Assembly (NCBI GenBank): GCA_051530055.1
Contig: JBMGUZ010000014.1
Location: 1-57,940, forward strand
Source: Neoechinorhynchus agilis
Taxonomy: Eukaryota > Acanthocephala
Direction: 5' to 3'
DNA: 57,940 bases
Under the pieces are notes generated by a model. The model had not been told where the DNA came from. It saw nothing but the letters and a program-made list of their open reading frames with translations, and ran no database searches. The position numbers were made by a program, and so were the translations under genes. Within the stretch, counting starts at the first letter, position 1; each line of letters begins with the position of its first letter. This document shows positions 22,061 through 31,744 of this stretch, in pieces.

Positions 22061-23345
22061 GCAGTCGATTTCTGTTTTCCTGTATGTTATTTGATCATAA
22101 TCAGAAGATATATCATGTGCCATGAGCACATATTCGAATTTTTAAGCTAATGACGTCATATTTACGATTTAAGGAGCTAAAAAACTAAAGCACAAATAAA
22201 ACACTGCAGTGGATTAAGTGGATTATTTTCCTGTATGTTATTTGCTCGAAATCGGAAGATATTGCATGAGCACGTGTTCTAATTTTAAAGCTGATGACGT
22301 CATGTTTTCGATATAAAAACGAATAGACTAAAGCACAATATAAACTGCAGTCGATTTCTGTTTTCCTTTATGTTGTTTGCTGGAAATGAGAAGATATTGC
22401 TTGAGCACGTGTGTTAATTTTTGAACTTTTTACGTTTTTTTTATACGAGTAAGCGGCAGACGTAACTAATGCTGCCTTAATGGTGAACCATTTATGATTC
22501 AACGTGTTTTCAATACAAACAACCAAAAATGCAGCAACAAAATACCGCAGTCGAATTCTGTTTTCCTTTATGTTATTTGCTCAAAATCAGGAGACATCTC
22601 ATGAGCATAGGTTCTAATTTTTAAGCAGATGACGTCAAGTTTTCGACACAAACAACGAAAAAATAAAGCAATAAAACACTGCCGTCGATCTCTGTTTTCC
22701 TGTATGTTATTTGCTATAAATCAGAAGATATTGAATGAGTACCTTTTTCAATTTTTAAACTGATGACGTTTTTGCAACGAGCAAACAGCGGATGTAACTT
22801 GTTTTCGATATAAATAACGAGAAAAGTAAAGGAGCAATAATATACTGCGCTCAATTTTGTTTTCCTGTATGTTATTTGCTCAAAATGAGAAGATATTGCA
22901 TGGCACGTGTTCTAATCTTTAGGCCGATCGAGTCATGTTCTCGATGTAAAAAACGAAAAAACTAAAGCACCAATAAAACACCGCAGTCGATCTCTGTTTT
23001 CTTGCATGTTATTTGCAATAAATATGAAAATATTGCATGATCATGTGTTCTATATTTAAACTGATGACGTAATGCTTTCGACATAAACTACGAAAAGGAA
23101 GCAGCACTGAAAAACTTCGGTGGATTTATGTTTTTCTGTTTGTCATTTTCTCAAAATCAGAAGACATTGCATGATCACGTGTTTTAATTTTTGAACTGAT
23201 GACGCCATGCTTTTGTTAAAAACAACGAAAAGACTAAAGCAAGAATAAAACGCTGCTGTCGATTTCTGTATTTCTGTTTATTATTTTCCCAAAATTGGAA
23301 GATATTGCATGAGTACGTGTTCTTATTTTTAAACTGATGACGGAT
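22061..23345 (-). repeat. tandem CRE/E-box array (right arm)
   Basis: Mirror of the 7058-8335 array, with the same unit order in reverse complement. Units keep TGACGTCAT and CACGTGTTCTAAT words. One unit (about 22890-22940) preserves the CACGTGTTCTAATC segment that is rearranged in the left arm, and here it matches the third copy at 52490. Confidence 0.8.
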
Positions 23346-23790
23346 AAACGGCGGACGTTGCTCATTTTTCAAGTCATTGGATCATTGAACGTTTTAAAAG
23401 CTTCTCTGCCCGCTAAGAGAGCTTTACTTGAAGTTATCAACAAGCCTTCCTCGCGTCATAGCTTATATACTATGCCTAACCCTTAAATTGGTTTCCTGGA
23501 GAGGGGGTACTCTATGTATGCCCGGCAGGTTTTTGACATCGTGCTGCAATGTAATTTTGCTAGCGTCACAAGGCTCTTTTTATGATACAATTCAATCGAA
23601 ACAAAACACGTTCAATCAGCTAATGTTCAGAACTTTTTAACTTTCAATCATGTAGTTAATTTCACGAAACGTCGACAACAAATCTAGTCATCAATTCTTA
23701 GCGGGTTCCGAGAGCTTCGACTGACGTCATTTATAAGCACTCATTCACGTCGTAGCTCATATGCTATGCCTAGCCCTTACTGGGATCTCT
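23346..23790 (-). repeat. direct repeat, about 280-bp unit (right arm)
   Basis: Mirror of 6629-7057, with the two words CGTCATAGCTTATATACTATGC (about 23454) and CGTCGTAGCTCATATGCTATGC (about 23750) marking the repeat ends. No coding sequence recognised. Confidence 0.62.
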
Positions 23791-24480
23791 TCTCCGAGAT
23801 TAAGTGAACCTTTTTAAGATAAGGTGGCCGCTTGTCATTCTCCACGGCAAAGATAGGTTGCAAATTTTTGGATGCTGCATCCTTTTTCAAAACGTAGTGG
23901 TTTTTAACGTATCTAATTACGGCACTAATCGATTCATCTGAGTGAATTTTTTATTCTACCAGCTTTAAAAATCGATTGTAAATTTTCATTTGAGAAACTT
24001 AAAACTTTCCGTCAATTCAATAATGAACATTAAAAAGCACTTGGGAGGTGGTGAATGTAAAGAAAAGTAACCCAATTAGTAAATGGCGTGAAAAATAAAC
24101 ACGAGGAATACGTGGAAAAAAAAAGAAGACGATTAAAATCGCAGTTGATTTAAGACTTTCGAAAAGCACATTACATGGTTACTCCTCATAAATTATTTTT
24201 CGATTAAAAAACAGTAGTAAAAATTTAAACGCGCGCCAAATGATTACGCAAACCAATAATTCTTTCGTTTTCTGCACATTATAAATTGCTGCCTGTTTCC
24301 TATAGCTGCCTCCATGTTCCTGTATCGTTCTTTGTTCGCCTATGAAATGAGCGATTTTGGAGCTATGGGCTTATGAAGGCATCTTTGAGCGTCTGTGAAC
24401 GTAAGTAATTTGTTGGAAACGTATTTTCCCTATCAATGGAGCCTTCTGATCGATGGAGGGTATCGCTCTCCGTCTCCAGA
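23791..24480 (-). repeat. homology block (right arm, outer copy) with an extra ~75-bp insert
   Basis: Mirror of 5961-6628. Around 24040-24125 it carries extra sequence (GAGGTGGTGAATGTAAAG and following) that is absent from the left arm. The third copy has a different, longer insert at the same place (about 51171-51340), and both inserts contain a related TTACTTTTC...ACATTCACCACC string, so this is a site of recurrent indel change. Confidence 0.68.
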
Positions 24481-25941
24481 AAGCATCTGTACCTTGAATG
24501 GTAGTTATTTTTGCTTTATTCATCTACCACACTAAAGCATTGCTTGGAGAGATTAGACTCAGCTCACACTCATCGAAAGCTCCCTCGCCTAAGTTCCTTG
24601 TAAGTTTAAGAATCTTCTTTAGTCTGCACCTCCATTGCTCGTCTTTACGTCTGAGATTAGCGGGACGATGTCGCATGAGGCTTCGAGCTTAACCATTAAG
24701 GATGGAATTGCATAGTCGTTTAGAAGGTTAACGTCTTTTAATAGGGTCGTGTGACTGCTTTGATTTGAGGCCTCGAGAACTTTCGCAGGATAAGTACCTG
24801 ACTCATTAATCCAAACGATGAATTCGTGGCTGTGCGAGATCGAATTCGAAGAGGAACATCGTCGCTTGGAGTTTGCCCGACAAAATTGCATTGATAGGCA
24901 GTCGCTGCGGCCCTCAAGTTGAAGTGAACTGATAGTTCGTTGTAATTTTTAGTAGCATCCAGTGTGTCATTTAATGTGAGATTTGCATCAAGAATCATTT
25001 TTACTATATGAAGTGAAACAGGGTCCAAGATGCGGTCCTTTACTCTCCTCCATTGTGTAGGTTTCTCGAGGACGACAAAGGCGGCGGTCACCAGTACCAT
25101 TGTTGAATTTTTCTTTAGCTTTATAATTTTGAGGCCGAGACTTGAAGCCTTGACAAAATCTGTGGCTGTACGAAACGCATTTTGCTGGATTGAAGGACAA
25201 TCCAATGCTTCGCAATTCTGTAACCGCAACATCGAGCTTATTCTGAAGTCCGGCCTTATCCTTACTGACCAACAAAATATCATCTTCGCCATAACTGCTG
25301 CCCGTTCCAATGAGGTCTCATAGTAGACCGCCACGTCTACTATATAAACTCGATCATTTATGTTTGTCCTCACAATGAGGTCGGGCTTGTGTAAGTTGCC
25401 GCCGTCGTCCATAATGTGATTTTTTCTATCGACGGTATAACTGATGCCTCGGATTGAATCTCTTTTGGCGGATTTTGCTTCTTCTGCATTTAATGCGTCT
25501 ATAAAGACTTTCTCGACGTCGTCGTGTCTTTTAATCATTGCTTCCGTCGAGAAGTCACACTGATTAATTACGTGCAAGCACGTTTCTGTTTGATGGGCGC
25601 AATGGCGACAGGCTTTTGTCCTATTGTTTGAGATCCTTGCCATAAGGGCACCAACCTCTAGAAGTTCATCTCGCATTTTTATCAATTCCGTGTATTGCCT
25701 GTGATGTCCCTGTCTGTATCTGAATGATAACATTTTTGGGTCTGCGAATCCGTTGGTAAAGGCCTGATATCCGTTTGCCTGTGTTTTTGCCTCCGCCCAT
25801 TTTTTTCGTACTCTGCGTTAACGCCGCTTTTGCCTAGATCTCTCATAAACGATGCAAGCCATTTACTTTCTCATTCGAGAATGCCAATAAAACTGAAGCT
25901 ATTGAAATCGTTAAAATTGACTGAATTTACATTACTATTTA
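24481..25941 (-). pseudogene. scrambled R2-derived mosaic (right arm; best-preserved copy)
   Basis: Minus-strand frame 25733-24738 stays open for 331 codons. It starts with LSFRYRQGHHRQYTELIKM, then a CCHC knuckle (CRHCAHQ...CLHVINQC), an endonuclease signature with intact HKPDLIV and VDVAVYYE, then crosses directly into pre-RT sequence (LGLKIIKLKKNS, IRSRTATNSS). Here the PD of the endonuclease is intact, whereas the other two copies have SD. The junction with 28S is at 25941/25942. The RT motif-C piece lies in another frame (25275-24988, LLVSKDKAGLQNKLD). This order matches the other two copies, so the scramble predates the duplications. Confidence 0.82.
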
Positions 25942-26021
25942 TAAAGAAACAATGATGGTAGTGGTATTTCACCGGCGCGGCTTCCCACCTGTTCTACGCC
26001 CATCATGTTTCTTCACAGACT

Positions 26022-26059
<38 letters not shown>

Positions 26060-26175
26060 GTTACTCTCCTAGCCCGTTCCCTTTTGGCTGTGGTTTCGCT
26101 AGGCTGCAGACAGGGACAGTAGGAATCTCAATAATCCAGTCATGCACGTCACTAATTAGATGACGAGGCATTTGG
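25942..26175 (-). rRNA. 28S rRNA fragment, outer end of right arm
   Basis: Reverse complement of the same 28S interval as 4317-4548. It is bounded by the mosaic at 25941 and by an R2 3' end at 26176 (CCAAATGCC on the minus strand). It continues the minus-strand 28S gene whose upstream part is at 36123-37795, which is separated from it by 9.9 kb of inserted elements. Confidence 0.9.
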
Positions 26176-27257
26176 CAAAGACGCACTTTATTTGGATTTC
26201 TCTCTCTCGCGAGTTTAGTACTCTTGATCCTTTTCTTAAGATTTTTTTGAAGTTGCTTCTTCCTCTTTTTTTAAGTTGTATTTAATACTTGTGATTTTAA
26301 AGATGATTCGTCCTTGGGCTTCTGCTCATGAAAACGTGGAACGTCTTAAGGGTTTTTTCCCCTGCCGTGGAAGCCATGTTTAGTGCGGTCCCTGTAGATA
26401 GACCAATGGTGTTGAGCCGTTTTGTTATTCCTTTTGAATATGTGCCTCTTGAGCCGACGGCGTGGCCCATTGTCGATACGCGGTGAGGAGCAAATCCCAG
26501 CTTTATGGCTACCTCTTCTTTAATTGCCTTATATTTGTCCTCTTTCGCATTCATTATTTCCTCTGCCCGTTCATTGTTAGTTTCATAGTAGACGGCAAAG
26601 TCCGTTATGATTGCTTTTTGCGCGTTTCTATCGACCAATATGGCATCCGGTTTGTACAGCTGCCCTCCAGGATCGTGGATACGATTCTCGGTTAGTACTT
26701 CATACCGAGAACCCCATCTCTTGTTTAGAGCCCATATGAATCGATTTTGTATGGTATCACGGCGCTCTATCATCATGCCCGTACTGTAGGGGCAGCTGTT
26801 TAGCACATGCATTTGTGTTTCAGCTTCGGCTGAACAATGTCGACATTTCCTCGTCCAGTCGTGGTCGATTGTTGCCAAATTCGCGCCTACTTCGAGCAAT
26901 TGGAATCGCATCTTTACCAATTCCGTGTAATGTTTGTTGATGTCTTGTCTATATCGGAATGATAAAGATTTTCGTTCGAAGTTTCCATTTGTGAACGATT
27001 CAATTCCTTGCGATTGCGTCTTCGCTTTCGTCCACTTATTGATGGTGCTCGAAATGTGCAGTGCCTTAGCGCGCGCGGTATCAGTAATTTCTTCAGTCGA
27101 GCCAAGTCCTTCGAAATATTTTTGGACAGTTTTTTATATTCAGATAAAATTTCGAGTTCGGAGCAACGTTTCTTTGCGTTTATGTATATTTTTAGTCGCA
27201 TATCCATGACTGATTGTTTAATAGATTTGTATCCTAGACCACCTTTGTTCAGGGGCA
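26176..27257 (-). mobile_element. 5'-truncated R2 element (tail only)
   Basis: R2 tail at the canonical site: 3' UTR (26176-26296), then coding sequence upstream to a point in the thumb (PLNKGGLGYKSI), where it stops at the triplet tail of LINE-A. One frameshift lies near 27060; otherwise the coding sequence is well kept. The lineage differs from all other R2 copies in the window. Either LINE-A inserted into a longer R2 and the upstream half was lost, or the R2 was already truncated. Confidence 0.85.
26297..26920 (-). CDS. R2 C-terminal CCHC + restriction-like endonuclease
   Basis: 207 intact codons: LLEVGANLATIDHDW, a CCHC knuckle (CRHCSAEAETQMHVLNSC), then the endonuclease core RIHDPGGQLYKPDAILVDR and IITDFAVYYETN, with the PD...D spacing and following E typical of R2 endonucleases. 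The C-terminal ALNMASTAGEKTL motif is shared with the other R2 proteins. It has no promoter of its own and is part of a truncated element, so it is probably not expressed. Confidence 0.85.
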   Translation of the reverse strand: MVKMRFQLLEVGANLATIDHDWTRKCRHCSAEAETQMHVLNSCPYSTGMMIERRDTIQNRFIWALNKRWGSRYEVLTENRIHDPGGQLYKPDAILVDRNAQKAIITDFAVYYETNNERAEEIMNAKEDKYKAIKEEVAIKLGFAPHRVSTMGHAVGSRGTYSKGITKRLNTIGLSTGTALNMASTAGEKTLKTFHVFMSRSPRTNHL

Positions 27258-27418
27258 TTATTATTATTATTTCACGCCTCATACAACATACACACAATCA
27301 ATCTCTTAATTCCTCTTTCTTGCTTGATCTAATATGTCTCGGGCCCAAGATGGCTGTGAGTTGTGGGACGATCTCTTAAATCCCCTCACAGCAGCCTCGA
27401 AAACCCTTCTTTTAATTC

Positions 27419-29761
27419 TTAAGTAATAATCCTTTTCTTGTCCTGATCCTGTAAAAAAGAGAATAACATGAGAAAATCACTTACCTCATTCCTGTTAAGT
27501 ATATTAGTTTGATTAATGGGTAGAAAACTAGATGGTTTATTGAAAAAGATTCTAAGAATTGAGGAGTTGTAATTAAAATATTTACAGCTAGAATAACAAT
27601 AAGAATAAAACCAAATTTTAGACAAAAAAAATCTTGTTAAAAAGGAAAAAAGGGGTTCCGTATCAATATTATTTTTAATAAGAATACTGCTAAGCTTATT
27701 CAGCATAGTAAGATAAAATGATAGTCTGTTTTCTGGGGGCCGGCCTCGTACGAAAAAGCATATTGAACCCCCTAGAAATATTTTTAACACTTTAGAAATA
27801 AAAGGTGGGGAAATTGATAACCTTTTGGCTCTTTTGATAAAAATATCTGTTTTTGTCAGAAGACTTTTAAAGGAAGAGTTTATAAAAATTCTGTGATTTT
27901 TACAGGGGAAATCAACACCTAAAATCTTGGAATGCGATCTAAAATAGATATTAGGGAAATTTAAATTAGAAGATAATTCATTAATTAGAAGCTTCCTCGA
28001 AGCCAAAGTTTTAGTCAGTGGAATAAAAAAAGTTTTGTTATTGTTTGTAACTAAATTGGCTTTCCTAAGTTCCGACGACAAAGATTGCATAAAATTGGCT
28101 ATATTATTCGTTAGAATAGAAGATGTTCTAGCTTTACAAAATAAGAATATATCATCCGCATAAACTAAAGGAAATATGGAAGATGATTTCTTTAAATTTT
28201 TGAAAATATATATAAGGGCAATTGAAAATAAGGTGGGCGAGAGTGGAGATCCTTGAGGAACACCATATCTAGAGAAAAAATTAGTGTGAGAAGGGTCCAC
28301 CTCATAGTAAAAGGACTTTGATTCCATAAGATAGTTGGTTTTGTAGATAAGATTAAGAGGAACTTTAAGATTAACTAAAGCCTCATAAAGAAAGCCACGA
28401 TCCAAGGCATCAAAAGCCTTATTAATATCCAGCTGAATGAGAAGTTTTTGTACATTAATAGCTTCATTCATAGAATTAAGAGAGGATAAAAGCGATGTGA
28501 TACCTTTACCTCTAATGAAGCCATGGAAAAAGTCGGGGATTAGCTTTCTACATACTAGAAAGTCATACAGTTTCCCGTTCACCGCTCTTTCTAAGCAAGA
28601 GACGATTGGGTTCTGTATGGAAATTACTCTGATGTGGGATGCGTTTAATATACGTCCTTTCGTTTTGGGAATAAAAATTTTCTTAACAATATTTATATTA
28701 AGTAGATCATTAAAATCAATTTTCGATAAACGAAATCTACTAAAAAAGATAGATTTTACCTTATCAGAAATAGAACTAAAAATTATGGGTGAAGTGCCAT
28801 TTATATTATACGCTTTAGAGGGGTTAGATTTACAGGCCTTCAGAAAAACTTCAACTTCAAAATTCCACGAAAAGGACTTTTTATTAAAGATGGGAAGTGG
28901 AGGAGAAGAACATGCACTAAGAGTATGTGCCATCAAAATAGACTCAATTACTGCGGGATAAGATATAGACCCTATCCAGTTAGATGCTTTTGCCTTCCAA
29001 CAGACCGGTCTTCTTTTCAAAATACAGGACCAAAAGTCTTTACCAAAGGACTTAAGAGAGATCAGCTTCTTTTTGTCCAACGAAACTTGATGATAAAACT
29101 TAGCTGTGTAAAATTTTTTCATAAATAAGTTTTTAAGGGGAGCGTTACCATACAAGTCAGCTATAACAGCATTTTTATAAAATATGTTGGCTTCATGACA
29201 AACAGGAGGTCGCTTGATCACAGACTTAGTAATTAAATTTTTATGTACAGAGGATAAAATGGCATTGTTAAAGTCAGATAACGAGGATGAAGTGGAAGAG
29301 TTCATAAAAGAAAGGAGATCATTATTAAATTTTGAAAAGCTTTGAGGATTAAAAACGAAAGTGTCCTTAAGAGCGATGCCATTAGATTTAAAAAGGATAA
29401 GGTCATGCCCTAACAATCTCTGTGACTGAAGTTGGGAAGCAGGATAAAATAAAATAGGAATTGACTTTTTAATAATTGCACCATCCAAGAAGGTATGTCT
29501 ATTAGATTTAACATTATGAAAAGAAGGAAATTTGGGGAGCAAAAAATTGTGTAACTTAAAAAAGGGCCTAAAAGCATTTAAAAAATTACTATTGAAGTCG
29601 CCTACGATAAAGTCAGGATTCCAGTAACGGAGGATATGCATAAAAGATTTAGTAAATATACCCACATGTCTGGGTTGAATATACAAGTTGCAAAGGATAA
29701 GAGTAGGAGAGAAAAGGGATGAGGTTCCATATAAGGGATTATTAAAAGAAATAATTTGCAT
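27419..29761 (-). CDS. LINE-A endonuclease (C-terminal part) and reverse transcriptase
   Basis: 780 codons. It opens within the endonuclease (LCNLYIQPRH, FIVGDFNSNF, HTFLDGAII, LLGHDLILF in place of the usual SDH). The RT follows, with FFHGFIRGKGITS, QLDINKAFDALD, YGVPQGSPLSPTLFS and LVYADDIFLF, and then a C-terminal domain. The first part of the endonuclease lies in the next frame upstream, so the protein is split by a frameshift. The homologous LINE-B lies at 33396-35278. Confidence 0.88.
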   Translation of the reverse strand: MQIISFNNPLYGTSSLFSPTLILCNLYIQPRHVGIFTKSFMHILRYWNPDFIVGDFNSNFLNAFRPFFKLHNFLLPKFPSFHNVKSNRHTFLDGAIIKKSIPILFYPASQLQSQRLLGHDLILFKSNGIALKDTFVFNPQSFSKFNNDLLSFMNSSTSSSLSDFNNAILSSVHKNLITKSVIKRPPVCHEANIFYKNAVIADLYGNAPLKNLFMKKFYTAKFYHQVSLDKKKLISLKSFGKDFWSCILKRRPVCWKAKASNWIGSISYPAVIESILMAHTLSACSSPPLPIFNKKSFSWNFEVEVFLKACKSNPSKAYNINGTSPIIFSSISDKVKSIFFSRFRLSKIDFNDLLNINIVKKIFIPKTKGRILNASHIRVISIQNPIVSCLERAVNGKLYDFLVCRKLIPDFFHGFIRGKGITSLLSSLNSMNEAINVQKLLIQLDINKAFDALDRGFLYEALVNLKVPLNLIYKTNYLMESKSFYYEVDPSHTNFFSRYGVPQGSPLSPTLFSIALIYIFKNLKKSSSIFPLVYADDIFLFCKARTSSILTNNIANFMQSLSSELRKANLVTNNNKTFFIPLTKTLASRKLLINELSSNLNFPNIYFRSHSKILGVDFPCKNHRIFINSSFKSLLTKTDIFIKRAKRLSISPPFISKVLKIFLGGSICFFVRGRPPENRLSFYLTMLNKLSSILIKNNIDTEPLFSFLTRFFLSKIWFYSYCYSSCKYFNYNSSILRIFFNKPSSFLPINQTNILNRNEVSDFLMLFSFLQDQDKKRIIT

Positions 29762-29824
29762 TGCAAAAGAAATATTTTTAGTTTGAAATAAAATTTTAGA
29801 AGAGTGAGATTTAAGAATAAATGT

Positions 29825-30208
29825 TTAAAGTCCTCCAGAAAATCCAATGTGCTGATTGGTTGATGTGGAGCGAGGGAGAAGAACATGAGAATCATAATTT
29901 TCGAAGAGAAGCATTTTAGAAAAGCCGGTTTCTTGAAAACACAGCATGTTAACATAGTTATCAACTACACAAGGAGTAAGAAAATTAGGAAGCTGCTTCG
30001 ATGGTATGGAATCGTCAAAATATTTTTGCGCGAATTTGCAAGAACGTGCAAAGGCCGGATGATTCTTGCCACAGTTTGCACAGGTAGCAGCATCAGAATT
30101 GGAGCAAGATGATTTGTGATGAGGACCTGCACAAAAGATGCATCTGGAGGGGAAGACACAGTCAGATTCGTGGTGCCCCCATCTCGAACACCTCTGACAT
30201 ATCGTCAA
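29825..30208 (-). CDS. LINE-A zinc-knuckle region and start of endonuclease
   Basis: Frame with three CCHC knuckles (CQRCSRWGHHESDC, CIFCAGPHHKSSC, CANCGKNHPAFARSC) followed at once by LCFQETGF and IGFSGGL, the start of an APE-like endonuclease. Gag and endonuclease being in one frame with little linker suggests an internal deletion or a natural short linker. The frame upstream of 30208 reads on as YNLTICQRC, so the real protein continues into the ORF1 region across a frameshift near 30270. Confidence 0.78.
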   Translation of the reverse strand: MTICQRCSRWGHHESDCVFPSRCIFCAGPHHKSSCSNSDAATCANCGKNHPAFARSCKFAQKYFDDSIPSKQLPNFLTPCVVDNYVNMLCFQETGFSKMLLFENYDSHVLLPRSTSTNQHIGFSGGL

Positions 30209-30777
30209 ATTATAATCATAGATAGAGTCCCTGTATCGGTCAAAAGTGACCCAGTATGAGAAAAACCCCTGCCGGAGTTAGCTAGACTCTCGGCGACATT
30301 GATAGTAGCTGAACATAGGATGGCGTAGGCTGAACTAGCGTTGGGTCTAAACAGATATTTGACCAGTTTTATACCTAACTCATCCTCAATTTTGCGAAAA
30401 TCAGTAGTATCCAAGTCTTGAGGAGGATTCCTCATTAGAAAGGTGACTCTACGAGATAGGTCAACAGATTGGATGCTTAACTCCCCTAGCATCTTAGAAA
30501 AGAGGTCTTTACCGGCCGCATCGAAAAAAATAAAAAGGATGTGAAATTTGGTCACAGAGAACCTCTTTATCAAAAAATTCATATGTTTCTCACGACCATT
30601 CGGCAGTAAATACTTCTCGAAGAAATAACGCGAGAAATAGGAGGGGGAGTTAGTGCCCATGGCTTCTTTGGGAATTTTGATAACGAAATCCTCTTTCCTA
30701 ACAGGACGCTTAAACTTTGATGCGTCGATAGAATGTTCCATCTGATCCCCTATGGAAACTTGTGCACAATCATTCAA
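30205..30777 (-). CDS. LINE-A ORF1 N-terminal part (gag-like)
   Basis: 190 codons starting with ATG at 30777, upstream of the CCHC knuckles. Contains VTKFHILFIFFDAAGKD and SVDLSRRVTFLMRNPP, consistent with the RNA-binding (RRM-like) region that precedes zinc knuckles in Jockey/I-type ORF1 proteins (inference). The last about 20 codons are out of frame: the alternative frame (FFSYWVTFDRYRDSIYDY) runs into the knuckles. Confidence 0.68.
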   Translation of the reverse strand: MNDCAQVSIGDQMEHSIDASKFKRPVRKEDFVIKIPKEAMGTNSPSYFSRYFFEKYLLPNGREKHMNFLIKRFSVTKFHILFIFFDAAGKDLFSKMLGELSIQSVDLSRRVTFLMRNPPQDLDTTDFRKIEDELGIKLVKYLFRPNASSAYAILCSATINVAESLANSGRGFSHTGSLLTDTGTLSMIII

Positions 30778-30830
30778 AACTTCACAATCACTCGGAGGGG
30801 GAGGGGGATAGTAGGAACAAACCTTAATCT

Positions 30831-31089
30831 AGACATGTCGGAAATAGGGTTTATCTGATCGTCTCACCGGCAACAAAATACATTTCTAGAGAATATATTT
30901 AGATTTCGGGCAACATTAGGCTTTAAACGGCAGAAATTAAAATACAGCTATGCTTGCATTCTCAGATGCAATCATTCAAAATAAATGGCATTTACACTAT
31001 TGTACAAAAAGGAACACGGTAGGCCAAAACAAATTTCATTTTTTTTTATTTTTTCACAACTGCGAGTATATGTCGATATATGAGGTAAC
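30831..31089. other. AT-rich spacer, nothing recognised
   Basis: Short stretch between LINE-A and the Penelope-like piece. It contains a G/A-rich run near 30795-30810 on its border and a poly(T) run near 31030. No gene, RNA or repeat was recognised. Confidence 0.4.
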
Positions 31090-31255
31090 AGGGTATATGA
31101 TTAGAACTATTGTTTAGGTCTTCATCCGCGCCAGTTTGTTGGTTATTAATAGACGCTCATCCACTGATGACAAACCCGACGAGGTTCGAAACGCTTTTAG
31201 TAAAAAATATTTACCCGGTAAAAAACCCAAACAATAATCCTTCGGCGAGTATAAA
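31090..31255 (+). mobile_element. Penelope-like terminal fragment with hammerhead-type core
   Basis: CTGATGA at 31164-31170 and GAAAC at 31188-31192 flank a possible 4-bp stem (AACC/GGTT), which is the conserved core layout of a hammerhead ribozyme. The ends AACTATTGTTTAGG and CCCAAACAATAATCC are inverted repeats of each other. Pseudo-LTRs of Penelope-like elements are known to carry minimal hammerheads. Stems I and III are only weakly supported here. No Penelope RT is adjacent, so this is a solitary fossil end. Confidence 0.6.
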
Positions 31256-31297
31256 TATATTTGCTTTGTTCTGTTTCAAAATATATTTTTATATCTC

Positions 31298-31744
31298 TTA
31301 AAAGGAAACTGCATTACTTTTTGTCATATGTCGTCGTTTAGCTTTCCGAAAGCTATTTATAGTTGCCCTTGTATATTCGTCGCAATTTCGATCAAAGTTT
31401 AGCCTTATTTCTGGAATGATTCGTGTTTGGATATCGGAAAGTCCCTTTTTGATAATATCGTCAATGGATGTAGATCGCAGAGTTTCCGCCGAATTAATAA
31501 CCGTCTTTTTATTATTAAACGGTTCCAATGAATGTACCATATTTGTCGGTGAAGATGGAAGACGAAAATTGAATTTGTGCTGGCGATTGCTAGAAATGAC
31601 ATGATCAAACCGAATTTCTGAAATGTGATCGGCGCTTAAATTTTCTAGTTCCTGGTCCGCGGTCTCCTCTTCTAGCTCGTAAATACGATGAGCATTATTC
31701 CGAGGGTCGTATCGAATCATTCTGTATAAAGCGGAAATTTTCAC
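31298..31744 (-). CDS. hypothetical ORF, 148 codons
   Basis: ATG-initiated frame with a charged, non-repetitive composition. The N-terminal MIRYDPRNNAHRIYELEEE and a basic C-terminus (FRKAKRRHMTKSN) are notable, and Glu/Asp-rich stretches occur. I recognise no domain. It could be a host exon, part of a retroelement accessory ORF, or chance. It lies within the compound insertion at the R2 site, next to the Penelope-like fragment, so a mobile-element origin is slightly more likely. Confidence 0.35.
   Translation of the reverse strand: MKISALYRMIRYDPRNNAHRIYELEEETADQELENLSADHISEIRFDHVISSNRQHKFNFRLPSSPTNMVHSLEPFNNKKTVINSAETLRSTSIDDIIKKGLSDIQTRIIPEIRLNFDRNCDEYTRATINSFRKAKRRHMTKSNAVSF

Larger units (their letters stand above)
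4317..26175. repeat. giant imperfect palindrome, arms 4317-15138 and 15253-26175
   Basis: The right arm is the reverse complement of the left over about 10.8 kb, from a 28S fragment at each outer end to a 114-bp spacer. Innermost matching words are ATTGCTGCAACCCAGAGC (15121-15138) and its complement (15253-15270). Corresponding features appear in mirror order: 28S, R2 mosaic, homology block, direct repeat, tandem array, Penelope-like fragment, LINE fragment, inverted homology block, R2 scraps, decayed R2. The arms are highly similar but differ by many substitutions and indels, so they have evolved separately or one carries sequencing errors. Homology stops exactly at the R2 site on both sides, where different R2 elements begin. 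Confidence 0.92.
27258..30830 (-). mobile_element. LINE-A: APE-type non-LTR retrotransposon, near full length
   Basis: Minus-strand element with a gag-like ORF1 (from 30777), three CCHC knuckles, an APE-like endonuclease, RT, a short 3' UTR and an (AAT)n tail at 27258-27272 that joins directly to R2 sequence. The knuckle pattern and RT resemble the Jockey/I/R1 group. At least two frameshifts are visible (near 30270 and near 29800), so the copy is inactive but fairly young. Its 5' boundary at about 30830 is approximate. Confidence 0.85.

Noticed and set aside
4317-26175. Palindrome as a pure assembly or amplification artefact
   Set aside because: The arms differ by many substitutions, indels and repeat-number changes, and a third independent copy of half the arm exists at 49193-54493. 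Mis-joining cannot be excluded entirely without reads.
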